Both the position numbers and the translations under genes were made by a program. Below the pieces are notes generated by a model. It ran no database searches and was not told the DNA's origin. It worked only from the letters and a program-made list of their open reading frames with translations. Below, in pieces: positions 15,805 through 25,023 of a DNA stretch of 64,000 nucleotides; the first letter of the stretch is position 1; the number at the start of each line of letters is the position of its first letter. This DNA comes from Pontibacterium sp049603715 (GTDB lineage Bacteria; Pseudomonadota; Gammaproteobacteria; Pseudomonadales; Balneatricaceae): contig JBMYSW010000015.1 of assembly GCA_049603715.1 (NCBI GenBank), positions 18,144 to 82,143 of the forward strand. Reading direction: 5' to 3'.

Positions 15805-16701
15805 ATGACACTTAAACAGCTCCGTGCTTTTTTAGCCGTTGCCCAAACGTCGAATTTTGCAGAAGCAAGCGAAAAAGTTTTTGTATCGCAGCCGGCGCTT
15901 AGTCTTGCGATCAAATCACTCGAAGATGACTTGGGAGGAAAGCTTTTTTTTCGAACCACTCGGTCAGTGTCTTTAACGCCAGAGGGAGAGGTACTGTACG
16001 AGCGTGGTCGTCGCCTAATGTCTGAATGGGAGCGAATGGAAGAGGAAATGCGCCAGCATTTCGTATTGGAGCGAGGCACTGTTTCTATTGCCGCGATGCC
16101 AGCCTTTGCGGCCAACTGTTTGCCTGATGTGATATCTCGCTTTAGAAAAAACTATCCAGGCATTAATGTTCAGGTTGATGATGTGGTGGCAGAAGAAACC
16201 GTCGCGATGGTTCGAAACGGTAAAGTCGAGTTAGGTGTGACGTTTAGACCAGAAGGTCTTAACGATGCAGATCACTTCGAGCGTTTGAGCGTTGATAACT
16301 TCGTCGCTATTTTACCGCCAAAGCATCCATTAGCCGAAAAGTCAGTGGTGACATGGGCTGATTTGCTCACCGAGGACTTTATCGCGTTACAGCAGCCCTC
16401 TATGGTGAGAGAGCTAGTGGCTAAACGCTTAGCAGAAGTAGGGTTAACCTTAGATGTGACATTCGATAGCCATCAATTTGCAACCGTAGGGAAGATGGTA
16501 AGCGCTGGCCTAGGTGTGAGTGTCGTTCCTTCTTTATGTGCTGGTCATATGACGCAGCTAGGTGCGCAGGTAGTTGAAGTCGCTGAGCCGGCCATTTCAA
16601 GTGAGCTGGGTGTGTTAACTCGAAAGGGGGCTCAATTATCAGTAGCAGCGCAGGCACTTTATGATTGCTTGGTTGAAGGGTATCTAGGTTCACAAAGCTG
16701 A
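15805..16701 (+). CDS. LysR-family transcriptional regulator
   Basis: A 298-residue LysR-type regulator. The N-terminal winged HTH is clear (MTLKQLRAFLAVAQTSNFAEA and SQPALSLAIKSLEDDLGGKLF, each within residues 1-50), followed by a periplasmic-binding-protein-like effector domain from about residue 90. It is divergent from scoAB, the usual arrangement for a regulator of the neighbouring genes. It probably senses a pathway intermediate and controls scoAB. Confidence 0.92.
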   Translation: MTLKQLRAFLAVAQTSNFAEASEKVFVSQPALSLAIKSLEDDLGGKLFFRTTRSVSLTPEGEVLYERGRRLMSEWERMEEEMRQHFVLERGTVSIAAMPAFAANCLPDVISRFRKNYPGINVQVDDVVAEETVAMVRNGKVELGVTFRPEGLNDADHFERLSVDNFVAILPPKHPLAEKSVVTWADLLTEDFIALQQPSMVRELVAKRLAEVGLTLDVTFDSHQFATVGKMVSAGLGVSVVPSLCAGHMTQLGAQVVEVAEPAISSELGVLTRKGAQLSVAAQALYDCLVEGYLGSQS

Positions 16702-16730
16702 CCAGATGCCCGCGCTATTCGCTTTAAACG

Positions 16731-18710
16731 TCAACCAAACTGCCTAATCAATTGGTTGAGCTGTTCGCTGGTGTGGAGCAGCTCTTTGGCGTGGCTGTTG
16801 TTATTGCGTGCCATATCAAGGGAGTTGTCGGCAATTTTGGCGTTGGCCTCCATGGTTTGAGTGAGCTGCTCGGCAAGAGCAGTTTGGTCTTGTGTGGCGG
16901 CGGCAATTTGTGTGCTCATGGTGTCAACGCTCACAATCGCTTCGGCGATTTCTTCTACCGATCGCTCAGCATCATGGGAGAGGGTGACGGTTTCGTTGAT
17001 TTTGTCTAAATAGCCTTGGGTGCTTGTTACAACGGCACTCATGGTGGCGTTAAGCTGGTTAGTGAGCTCGTTGATATTACTTGCGGCGTCAGCGGTGTTG
17101 TTGGCTAGGTCCCTTACCTCGGTGGCGACCACGGCAAAACCACGGCCAAATTCACCTGCGCGGGCTGCTTCAATAGAGGCGTTTAGGGCGAGTAGGTTGG
17201 TTTGCTCCGAAAACTCTTTAATAACACCCAAGGCTTGCTTAATTTGGCTGGCATCGCTTTGCAGTGAGTTAAGTGTGGATTGGGTGTATTCCACGCTGTT
17301 CGATAAGTCGCCAACGTTTTGGGTGGTTTGCTTAATCAACGAGGCGCCATGGTTCACCAAGCCTTTTACAACGGATGCTTGTTCGCTGGTGGTTGCGGCG
17401 TTTTCTGATACGGCTTTAAAGGACGCATTGAGGTGGCTAAGTTGTTGGTGGGAGCTGCGGGTGCTTTGCTGCTGGCTTTCGGCCACGGCAGACAGGTCTT
17501 GTGAGGTGCTGGTCACTTGGCTGCCTACACTTTGCAGTGACCGCGCTTGACCACTGACTTGGCTAATAAGGTTAGTAAAGTAGCTTTTCAGTGCCAACAT
17601 GGCGTCGCTTAAAACACCTGCCTCGTTAATGTGCTGGCTGTGGGGGAGTGAAATCGCGGTGTTGATTTTACCTTCGGATAGCTGTTTGAGCAGGTGGCTG
17701 GCGTGCTCAATAATATGAGCCAAACGGTGCGTAAGCAGTACAATAATGGCGCCGATTAAAACTAAGCCTGTGATGCTGATGGCGAGCAGAATGTAGACGT
17801 CGTTTAAAATTTCGCGATAGCTCGCATCTAGCTGGTGTTTGAGCTGTAACAGGGTGGCGTTGAGCTCGGTGAGTGTTGACTGGGTTTGGCTGCGCACATC
17901 TTTTTTGGCCGCGATAAAGGCTTGCGCGTTTTCGAGCTCTTTAGGGTAGCGATTCGCCAGTGATACCAAGTTGTTAATGGTGTCGACGCTAATGTCCTCT
18001 TTTTCTTCGCTGTCCTCACCCCAGCCTAACATGTCGCCCAAGTCTAGCTCGTCGCTTGTGTCGTCTTCGCGGTAGATTTCTAGCGGTGGCAGTTTTAGCA
18101 GTGCTTGGGTGGAGCTTTGCAATAGGCTGATAAAGTCATCGGCGGTCTCAGTTGACTCAATGGCCGACTGGTTAAAAATGCGCTGGCGGGTATAAGCCAG
18201 TGCTCGCCAGTCATCAATAACCGAGGCAATCAGCGAAAGGTACTGGGCGCGCACATCTGCGCTAATCGCATTTGAATCGGTCACTTGGCCAATAAGGGTG
18301 GTGGCTTCGGCCAAAAGTTCTCTTTCATTGTTGATCAGTAAGCTTTGTGGGTCTTGTAACTTTCCTGCAGCGCGCAGGCTGGGCAGGGTTTTGCTTTGTA
18401 GCTGCTCGATAATGGCAAGTGCTTGTGCTTTGGTTTCTTCGCTTAAGTGGCTTTGTTGTGGGGTGGTTTCTGCCAGTGCGGTAAGTTCATTGTCGGCGGC
18501 GTTTAAACGCAGGGCATTACCGCTGTTTAGGTACTCTCGCAATGGTTGGGCGATTTTGGTTTGAATATTTGCGGCATAGTCATAATAAGCCTCTGTTGCT
18601 TGATAGGCCCGATGAAGCCGTTCGAGTGACCAAACGACCGAGAATGACAGTGCAGCCAATACAACCACAAGGGCCGCACAAGAAAGATGAGCTATAGAAG
18701 AAATACGCAT
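16731..18710 (-). CDS. Methyl-accepting chemotaxis protein
   Basis: A 659-residue chemoreceptor. A transmembrane segment at residues 8-28 is followed by a mostly helical periplasmic region to about 300, a second membrane segment near 304-325 (ILLAISITGLVLIGAIIVLL), a HAMP-like region, and a cytoplasmic signalling domain with the conserved hairpin tip (EQTNLLALNASIEAARAGE, then GRGFAVVATEVRDLA). The periplasmic domain has an unusual acidic insert around residues 213-247 (EDDTSDELDLGD, GEDSEEKED). The ligand is unknown. It appears to be a single-gene unit next to the catabolic island, so sensing of the island's substrate is possible but unproven. Confidence 0.93.
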   Translation of the reverse strand: MRISSIAHLSCAALVVVLAALSFSVVWSLERLHRAYQATEAYYDYAANIQTKIAQPLREYLNSGNALRLNAADNELTALAETTPQQSHLSEETKAQALAIIEQLQSKTLPSLRAAGKLQDPQSLLINNERELLAEATTLIGQVTDSNAISADVRAQYLSLIASVIDDWRALAYTRQRIFNQSAIESTETADDFISLLQSSTQALLKLPPLEIYREDDTSDELDLGDMLGWGEDSEEKEDISVDTINNLVSLANRYPKELENAQAFIAAKKDVRSQTQSTLTELNATLLQLKHQLDASYREILNDVYILLAISITGLVLIGAIIVLLTHRLAHIIEHASHLLKQLSEGKINTAISLPHSQHINEAGVLSDAMLALKSYFTNLISQVSGQARSLQSVGSQVTSTSQDLSAVAESQQQSTRSSHQQLSHLNASFKAVSENAATTSEQASVVKGLVNHGASLIKQTTQNVGDLSNSVEYTQSTLNSLQSDASQIKQALGVIKEFSEQTNLLALNASIEAARAGEFGRGFAVVATEVRDLANNTADAASNINELTNQLNATMSAVVTSTQGYLDKINETVTLSHDAERSVEEIAEAIVSVDTMSTQIAAATQDQTALAEQLTQTMEANAKIADNSLDMARNNNSHAKELLHTSEQLNQLIRQFG

Positions 18711-18870
18711 AGGTTTGTCGCCTTATTAAGTCTTTTGTGCTGCTTCTTTGATCTATTTCGTTGAAAAGCGAAGCTAAATTTGGTCAGCGCATAGGGTGGC
18801 GGCCTTGGGGTGTGTTCCTTTAATGAACTTTTTGCGACAATAACGCCTTCTCATACTGATAGGTTATTTT

Positions 18871-21246
18871 ATGGTTCGCACCGCCCCCGACTTATTCTCT
18901 TATCCCGCTTATTGGGCCGAGTGCTATGGAACAGCGCCGTTTTTACCAACCACTCGAGAAGAGATGGATGCGCTGGGTTGGGATGCTTGTGATGTTATCT
19001 TGGTCACGGGCGACGCCTATGTGGACCACCCAAGCTTTGGCATGGCCGTTATGGGCCGTCTGCTTGAAGCACAAGGCTTTCGCGTCGGCATTATTTCCCA
19101 GCCCGACTGGCGTTCGGCTGAGCCATTTAAAGCCTTAGGTGAGCCAACCTTGTATTTTGGCGTGACCGCTGGAAACATGGACTCGCTGATTAACCGTTAC
19201 ACCGCTGATTTGCGCATTCGTCACGACGATGCCTACACAGCGGGCGGCGAAGGTGGCAAGCGCCCCAACCGTGCGGTGATTGTTTATAGTCAGCGTTGTA
19301 AAGAGGCATACCGCCACGTGCCTGTGGTGATTGGTGGTATTGAAGCCAGCTTGCGCCGTATTGCTCAGTACGATTACTGGAGTGATAAAGTGCGCCGTTC
19401 GGTGTTGATCGACTCTACTGCTGATATTTTGCTCTATGGTAATGCCGAGCGCGCCATTGTTGAGTTAACGCACCGCATGGCGCAGGGCGAAACCTTAGAC
19501 ACCTTGCTGGATGTGCGCGGCACCACGGTAATGCGTGATACCATGCCAGAAGGCTTTGTGGAAGTCGACTCTACCCGTATCGACTGGCCCGGAGCCCTCG
19601 ATAAGCTACCCAACCCGTATCAGTACAAACCCGAGCTGGATGACAAAGCTGAGGTTGATGTTGAGGCGCAAGTACAAGAAGTGCAGCCGATTCGCATTAT
19701 TCCTGCGCCGTTAAAAGGTAAAGAGCGTTTACCTGAGTCGACCTATATTCGATTACCCTCGTTTGAGAAGGTTTCTAACGACCCAGTGCTGTACGCCCAT
19801 GCATCACGTATTTTGCACCAAGAATCGAACCCCCATAACGCGCGCCCCTTAATTCAAAAACACGGCAACAAAGAATTATGGGTTAATCCGCCAGCGATTC
19901 CACTCGAAACACCTGAGATGGATGCGGTGTTTGGTTTGCCGTACCAGCGTGTGCCGCACCCAAGCTATGGCAATGCCAAAATTCCAGCTTACGATATGAT
20001 TCGCTTTTCGGTGAATATCATGCGTGGCTGTTTTGGTGGTTGTACCTTCTGTTCAATTACCGAGCACGAAGGGCGAGTGATTCAAAGCCGCTCTAAAGAG
20101 TCGGTTTTAGCTGAAATCGAAGATATTCGCGATAAAGTGCCGGGCTTTACCGGCGCTATCTCGGACTTGGGTGGGCCAACGGCCAATATGTATCACCTTA
20201 ACTGTAAAGACCCTGAAATTCAGGCGTCTTGCCGAAAGCTATCGTGTGTATACCCAACGATCTGTCCTAACCTGAATACCGATCACAGCCCTACGACGGA
20301 GCTGTATCGTGAAGCGCGCAAAATTGACGGCGTGCATACCATCTCTATCTCTTCGGGCTTGCGCTACGACTTGGCGGTAGAAGACCCTGAGTATGTAAAA
20401 GAGCTAGTGACTCACCACGTGGGCGGCTACTTAAAGATCGCCCCTGAGCACAGCGAAGAGGGTACGCTTTCTAAAATGATGAAGCCAGGCATGGATACCT
20501 ACTATGCCTTTAAGCAGCAGTTTGACCGCTTTTCAAAAGAGGCGGGTAAAAAACAGTACCTCATTCCTTACTTTATTGGCGCTCACCCGGGCTGTGAAGA
20601 CGAGGATATGCTGAGCTTGGCGCAATGGCTTAAAGGCAATGATTTTCAGGTGGATCAGGTGCAAACTTTTTACCCGTCGCCTATGTCATTGGCTACAGCC
20701 ATGTATCACTCAGACCGCAACCCGCTGAAGCAGGTGACTTATAAGTCTGACAAGATTTACACGCCAAAAACCGACGAAGAGCGCAAGATTCATAAAGCAC
20801 TTATGCGCTACCACGATGAGTCGAACTGGCCTTTGCTACGCAAAGCACTGACCAAAATGGGCCGCTCAGACTTAATTGGCTTTGGGCCAAATGCCCTGGT
20901 GCCGCCTGAAGAAGGGGCTACCCCTAACAAGGCACAAAAAGTTGGAAAGGCGCAGGCAAAAGGTTCGTCTAAGGGTACAAGCTCTGCACGTTCAAATACC
21001 AATCGTCCGAAGCAAAAAGCCTTGGGCTCTCAATGGTCTGGTCGTATCGACGACACTGAGCGCCCAACTAAGCGCAAAGCAGGGCAGGGTAAACCAAAGC
21101 CAAATGGCCGACGTACCGAAGGTACTGACAACAAGCGACCGGTGAAAGCGACGAGTAAAAAGCCAAGTGCCAAGCCAGTTAGTGCTAAAAAGCGCAGCAG
21201 TGGTAAAAAGTCGAACAAAGTCTCTATTAAAAAGCAGGTGCGCTAG
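18871..21246 (+). CDS. ygiQ: YgiQ-family radical SAM protein
   Basis: A 791-residue member of the YgiQ family. The radical-SAM cluster motif is C387-x3-C391-x2-C394 (GCFGGCTFCS), and the long N-terminal region (APDLFSYPAYWAECYGTAPF) is characteristic of the family. Residues from about 690 to the end form a Lys/Arg/Ser-rich, probably disordered tail that may bind nucleic acid. The biochemical function of YgiQ is not established. It appears to be a single-gene unit. The ATG at 18871 is used because it precedes the conserved N-terminal family block. Confidence 0.92.
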   Translation: MVRTAPDLFSYPAYWAECYGTAPFLPTTREEMDALGWDACDVILVTGDAYVDHPSFGMAVMGRLLEAQGFRVGIISQPDWRSAEPFKALGEPTLYFGVTAGNMDSLINRYTADLRIRHDDAYTAGGEGGKRPNRAVIVYSQRCKEAYRHVPVVIGGIEASLRRIAQYDYWSDKVRRSVLIDSTADILLYGNAERAIVELTHRMAQGETLDTLLDVRGTTVMRDTMPEGFVEVDSTRIDWPGALDKLPNPYQYKPELDDKAEVDVEAQVQEVQPIRIIPAPLKGKERLPESTYIRLPSFEKVSNDPVLYAHASRILHQESNPHNARPLIQKHGNKELWVNPPAIPLETPEMDAVFGLPYQRVPHPSYGNAKIPAYDMIRFSVNIMRGCFGGCTFCSITEHEGRVIQSRSKESVLAEIEDIRDKVPGFTGAISDLGGPTANMYHLNCKDPEIQASCRKLSCVYPTICPNLNTDHSPTTELYREARKIDGVHTISISSGLRYDLAVEDPEYVKELVTHHVGGYLKIAPEHSEEGTLSKMMKPGMDTYYAFKQQFDRFSKEAGKKQYLIPYFIGAHPGCEDEDMLSLAQWLKGNDFQVDQVQTFYPSPMSLATAMYHSDRNPLKQVTYKSDKIYTPKTDEERKIHKALMRYHDESNWPLLRKALTKMGRSDLIGFGPNALVPPEEGATPNKAQKVGKAQAKGSSKGTSSARSNTNRPKQKALGSQWSGRIDDTERPTKRKAGQGKPKPNGRRTEGTDNKRPVKATSKKPSAKPVSAKKRSSGKKSNKVSIKKQVR

Positions 21247-21356
21247 CCTGCTTCCTTCGGTGGTGGGTTTAACGCGCCTTTTGGCCCATGGGCCTTTAAA
21301 CACGGGTTTGTTAGACTGCGCCACCAGTTCTTAAGTAACATATAACGGAAGTCAAA

Positions 21357-21728
21357 ATGAAAGTAGTACGATGGGTGTTAGGGCAATTAATTTTGCTGCT
21401 TAACTTTATTTTTACACCGCGCAGTAAAAAGCGAGCCCCTGAACAGCAAGCGCAGGCCGAGGCTCAGATGCAAGGTTTGGCTCTTTACCAATACAAGGCT
21501 TGCCCATTTTGTGTCAAAGTTCGCCGTGCACTTAAGCGTCAAGGCGTAAGCGTACCCTTGATGGACGCCAAAGCTGATGCAGCAGCGCGCGAAGCCTTGA
21601 TGCAAGGCGGTGGCAAACTCAAGGTGCCATGCCTTCATATTCAAGATGAAGCCGGTGAGCGTTGGTTGTATGAATCTAACGATATCATTGCTTTTATTGA
21701 CCAACGCCTCGCAGCGGTTGACGCATAA
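21357..21728 (+). CDS. Membrane-anchored glutaredoxin/GST-N domain protein
   Basis: A 123-residue protein with an N-terminal hydrophobic helix (VLGQLILLLNFIFTP, residues 7-21), a short Lys/Gln/Ala linker, and a thioredoxin-fold domain carrying the redox motif C49-P-F-C52. The fold ends with LKVPCLHI and ESNDIIAFID, as in the N-terminal domain of glutathione S-transferases and in glutaredoxins. It is expected to be held at the inner membrane with the redox domain in the cytoplasm, reducing disulfides or mixed glutathione disulfides. The partner is not known. It is followed by a strong terminator. Confidence 0.85.
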   Translation: MKVVRWVLGQLILLLNFIFTPRSKKRAPEQQAQAEAQMQGLALYQYKACPFCVKVRRALKRQGVSVPLMDAKADAAAREALMQGGGKLKVPCLHIQDEAGERWLYESNDIIAFIDQRLAAVDA

Positions 21729-21774
21729 CTAGCTGCGCTAGGTCTAACTCAGGTCAGTTAGATGGCTGAATCGA

Positions 21775-21803
21775 ATAAACCACGCTGTAGCGTGGTTTTT
21801 TTT
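21775..21803 (+). terminator. Rho-independent terminator
   Basis: Stem AACCACGCT/AGCGTGGTT with a tiny loop followed by eight T, after the glutaredoxin-like gene. Confidence 0.9.
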
Positions 21804-21869
21804 CGTCCGGCCTTTGGTATGCTCGACCTAGGTCTAATAAAATCAACAAAGCCTAAATTAGGGGGGATT

Positions 21870-22367
21870 ATGTATTACTTTGCATACGGCTCTAATATGT
21901 CTTTAGCACGTATCCAAAAGCGCGTACCCAGTGCGGCTTTTTGGGCGACGGCTAAATTAGAAGGATATCGTTTGTGTTTTCATATGCGCGGTATCGACGG
22001 CTCTGCCAAGTGTGATGCGTTTTACTCGGGCCACAAAGACGACGCCGTGTTAGGCGTGGTGTTTGATATGTCGGAAGCGGAGCTGCCGATATTGGACCAA
22101 GCCGAGTCGTTAGGCACGGGCTACGAAAGCAAATGGGTTAAGGTCACGCTCGATTCGGGTGAAGATGTGATGGCATTAGTTTATGTTGCACTTCATATTG
22201 ACCGCTCGCTCAAACCCTTTGATTGGTATAAGCAGCATGTAGTGAAAGGTGCAAGGGAAGCTGAGTTGCCAAAAGAGTATGTGGCCCAGCTTGAAGCGGT
22301 GAAGGCGATACCCGACCCAGATCAGGCGCGTAGTGAATTAGAACACGCTATTCACAGTACAGTATGA
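21870..22367 (+). CDS. Gamma-glutamylcyclotransferase-like protein
   Basis: A 165-residue protein with the signature YFAYGSNMS at its N-terminus, the substrate-binding loop of gamma-glutamylcyclotransferase/AIG2-like folds; the acid residue expected for catalysis is likely in the VVFDMSEAELPILDQAES block. These enzymes convert gamma-glutamyl peptides or gamma-glutamylamines to 5-oxoproline and a free amine. The start at 21870 is chosen because the conserved strand begins there and GGGGGG precedes it; the longer in-frame start at 21762 overlaps the preceding terminator. The gene stands alone and ends before a bidirectional terminator. Confidence 0.85.
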   Translation: MYYFAYGSNMSLARIQKRVPSAAFWATAKLEGYRLCFHMRGIDGSAKCDAFYSGHKDDAVLGVVFDMSEAELPILDQAESLGTGYESKWVKVTLDSGEDVMALVYVALHIDRSLKPFDWYKQHVVKGAREAELPKEYVAQLEAVKAIPDPDQARSELEHAIHSTV

Positions 22368-22475
22368 CTGTAGGTTAGCTTTAACTTTTGGTTTAACTCT
22401 AGATGCTATCGCGAGGTGGGAGAGGAGTTGTACTCACCGCTAGAGCGCCGAGCGTGATATCAGTTAACCAGAAGC

Positions 22476-22504
22476 AAAAATGGCACCCTAGGGTGCCATT
22501 TTTA
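22476..22504. terminator. Bidirectional terminator
   Basis: AAAAATGGCACCC and GGGTGCCATTTTT form a self-complementary stem with T tracts on both strands, between the convergent cyclotransferase and HPF genes. Confidence 0.9.
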
Positions 22505-22546
22505 TTGCCTTGGTTTTAGTAAGCCTTCCAAGGAGTGAAGAGTGAG

Positions 22547-22945
22547 TTATGGGGTCGCAAAGGGCGAGTCCATAGAGGCGTTGTCTGGGTCTAAAAATGA
22601 AGCGTCAATGCCGTCGATTAGGTCGCTTTCGGGCGCTAGCTCTAGCGGCACAATGTTTTTACGACTCATGTGTTTTTGATGTAGGCGACCAAGTTGGCGG
22701 TCGATCTTGGTTTCAAGTGAATCGAGCGCAGCATATAAGTTGCTGCCTGATGCTTTTGCAAAGATATCTTTGCCGGCCACATGTACGCTGGCCTCTGCAC
22801 AGTCTTCTCCCTTTATTTTGTTAAGTATGATACTCGCGCTTGTGATGTTCTCGTAGCGAGATGCACTGGCATCCAACCAGTCTTCGATACGTGCACGGGT
22901 TTTATCGGATACTTTTGAACTGCGGTGAGTAATATTAACAATCAT
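22547..22945 (-). CDS. Ribosome hibernation factor, HPF/RaiA family
   Basis: A 132-residue protein with the beta-alpha-beta-beta-beta-alpha layout of HPF/YfiA. Conserved elements are VNITHRSSKVSDKTRARIEDW near the start, GEDCAEASVHVAGKDIFAKA and the Lys-rich helix DSLETKIDRQLGRLHQKH. Such factors bind the 30S subunit and inactivate ribosomes in stationary phase or cold shock. The C-terminal 30 residues (PLELAPESDLIDGIDASFLDPD and after) are acidic and extend beyond short HPF. The gene is not next to rpoN, unlike many HPF genes. Confidence 0.88.
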   Translation of the reverse strand: MIVNITHRSSKVSDKTRARIEDWLDASASRYENITSASIILNKIKGEDCAEASVHVAGKDIFAKASGSNLYAALDSLETKIDRQLGRLHQKHMSRKNIVPLELAPESDLIDGIDASFLDPDNASMDSPFATP

Positions 22946-23432
22946 GTTACATCCTTACGTCGTTCTTATTGGGACACCTTTAGTTCTACGCCTGTTTGGA
23001 TCATAAGCAAAGTGAAATATATTTCTGTTTTTTTGCAGATTTATGAAAAAAATATGTTTGAGAAAGGCCTGTTTTCTGCTTGTGCTATGGCTTTTATTCG
23101 TAGCTTTAAACGCATCATGGCTGCATTTGTTGCTGTGCGAACAAGGTGAAAAAGCGGGGTTTAAACGCAAAAATAACCTTTGTAAAAAAGCCGGAAACGC
23201 CTTGTTTTAGCAAGAAGCGGGATGAGTGCTGAATTTTTGTAACTATTTGTTTTTTAAAGGCTTGTTTTGGTGGTGGGCCAGTGTTTATGCCAAAAAACTA
23301 CTACTAAGGAACTAAGGCTTGTAGCCCAAGGAATCATATCTGGCTAAACGGTGTCGTCCTAAGATGATCGACAGTTCCAACACGGAACACCTTCCACGAT
23401 TAGTCAAGATATTATAAAAAGAGGCTACTATA
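22946..23432. other. Intergenic region between HPF and exaC genes
   Basis: No gene is supported here. The 487 bases are AT-rich on the HPF side. A short inverted repeat GTTCC-AACAC-GGAAC (23374-23388) lies 45 bases before the aldehyde dehydrogenase start and could be a regulator site. The long leader is in keeping with a regulated promoter, but no convincing -35/-10 or sigma-54 pair was identified. Confidence 0.4.
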
Positions 23433-24953
23433 ATGATTTACGCACAGCCAGGTACAGAAGGTTCAGTTGTATCATTCAAACCACGTTACGGAAACTTTAT
23501 TGGCGGTGAGTGGGTTGCACCTGTCAAAGGTCAATACTTCGGTAACGTTTCTCCAGTAAACGGCGAAGTTTTCTGTGAGATTCCACGTTCTTCTGCTGAA
23601 GATATCGAGCTAGCACTTGACGCAGCTCACGCTGCTCGCGCCTCTTGGGGCAGCACTTCAGTTACTGAACGTTCAAATATCCTTCTTAAAATTGCTGATC
23701 GCATCGAAGCTAACCTAGAAGCGATTGCAGTAGCAGAAACTTGGGACAACGGTAAAGCCGTTCGTGAAACCCTAGCGGCAGATATTCCACTAGCAGTAGA
23801 CCACTTCCGTTACTACGCAGGCTGCATCCGTGCACAAGAAGGTAGCATCGGCGAAATCGACGAAACGACAGTTGCTTACCACTACCACGAGCCTATGGGC
23901 GTTGTTGGTCAGATCATCCCTTGGAACTTCCCAATCTTGATGGCTGCTTGGAAACTTGCTCCAGCATTGGCTGCAGGTAACTGCATCGTGTTGAAGCCAG
24001 CAGAGCAAACACCAGCTTCTATCCTTGTATTGATCGAAGCAATTGCTGACCTACTACCAGCGGGCGTTCTAAACGTAGTAAACGGCTACGGTGCAGAAGC
24101 AGGTCAAGCCCTAGCAACTAGCACGCGTATCGCTAAGATCGCATTCACTGGCTCTACTCCAGTAGGCGCGCACATCATGAAGTGTGCTGCAGACAACATC
24201 ATCCCATCAACTGTTGAGCTTGGTGGTAAGTCACCAAACATCTACTTCTCTGACGTAATGGATCAAGAAGATGATTTCGTAAGCAAAGCAGTTGAAGGTA
24301 CGGTTCTAGCCTTCTTCAACCAAGGTGAAGTATGTACTTGTCCTTCACGTTTGCTTGTTCAAGAAGACATCTACGATGCCTTCATGGAAAAAGTGCTAGA
24401 GCGCATCAAGCAAATCAAGCGTGGCAACCCACTAGACACTGACACTATGGTTGGTGCTCAGGCTTCTCAAGAGCAGTACGACAAGATCCTAGGTTACATG
24501 GATATCGGTCGTGAAGAAGGCGCTGAGATCCTAACCGGTGGTGGCGTTGAGCAAATGCCAGAAGGTTTCGGTACTGGTTACTACATCCAGCCAACGATCA
24601 TGAAAGGCGACAACAAAATGCGCGTCTTCCAAGAAGAGATCTTTGGCCCAGTAGTAGCAGTAACTACCTTTAAAGACGAAGCAGAAGCACTAGCGATTGC
24701 TAACGACACTGAATTCGGCTTGGGCGCGGGTGTTTGGACTCGTGACATGAACCGTGCCTACCGCATGGGTCGTGGTATCGAAGCTGGCCGTGTATGGACT
24801 AACTGCTACCACGCTTACCCAGCACACGCTGCGTTCGGTGGTTACAAGAAGTCTGGTGTAGGTCGTGAAACGCACAAAATGATGCTTGATCACTACCAGC
24901 AAACTAAAAACCTATTGGTGAGCTACAGCACTAGCCCACTAGGTTTCTTCTAA
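23433..24953 (+). CDS. exaC: NAD-dependent acetaldehyde/aldehyde dehydrogenase (ExaC/AldB type)
   Basis: A 506-residue class of aldehyde dehydrogenase, exactly the length of ExaC/AldB proteins. E262 (VELGGKSPN) and the nucleophile C301 (GEVCTC) are in place, and GSTPVG at about residues 246-251 is the cofactor loop. The C-terminal AYPAHAAFGGYKKSG and SPLGFF are typical of ExaC. It oxidises acetaldehyde and related aldehydes to acids in the cytoplasm, the second step of ethanol oxidation. Codons are strongly biased to a preferred set (AAC, TAC, TTC, CGT), which suggests high expression. It seems monocistronic, with a terminator at 24999. Confidence 0.93.
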   Translation: MIYAQPGTEGSVVSFKPRYGNFIGGEWVAPVKGQYFGNVSPVNGEVFCEIPRSSAEDIELALDAAHAARASWGSTSVTERSNILLKIADRIEANLEAIAVAETWDNGKAVRETLAADIPLAVDHFRYYAGCIRAQEGSIGEIDETTVAYHYHEPMGVVGQIIPWNFPILMAAWKLAPALAAGNCIVLKPAEQTPASILVLIEAIADLLPAGVLNVVNGYGAEAGQALATSTRIAKIAFTGSTPVGAHIMKCAADNIIPSTVELGGKSPNIYFSDVMDQEDDFVSKAVEGTVLAFFNQGEVCTCPSRLLVQEDIYDAFMEKVLERIKQIKRGNPLDTDTMVGAQASQEQYDKILGYMDIGREEGAEILTGGGVEQMPEGFGTGYYIQPTIMKGDNKMRVFQEEIFGPVVAVTTFKDEAEALAIANDTEFGLGAGVWTRDMNRAYRMGRGIEAGRVWTNCYHAYPAHAAFGGYKKSGVGRETHKMMLDHYQQTKNLLVSYSTSPLGFF

Positions 24954-24998
24954 GCTAAGACTTAGAACTCTTTTTTAGGTAACTCTGTTGCCTTATCC

Positions 24999-25023
24999 AA
25001 AGCGACCTTCGGGTCGCTTTTTG
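24999..25023 (+). terminator. Terminator of exaC
   Basis: Stem AAAGCGACC/GGTCGCTTT with a TTC-type loop and a T run. The same stem type recurs after bamC at 51578. Confidence 0.9.

Noticed and set aside
5938..16701. Possible mobile origin of the catabolic island
   Set aside because: Base composition and codon use look like the surroundings, and no integrase, transposase, tRNA border or direct repeats were seen, so transfer cannot be argued from the window.
22925..23149. Short ORF in the HPF-exaC gap
   Set aside because: Starts inside the HPF gene on the opposite strand, has random-looking composition and no good ribosome site.
23260..23300. Sigma-54-like GG...GC pair before exaC
   Set aside because: The spacing between GG and GC is 11-12 bases and not the required 10, so it is not a valid -24/-12 promoter.
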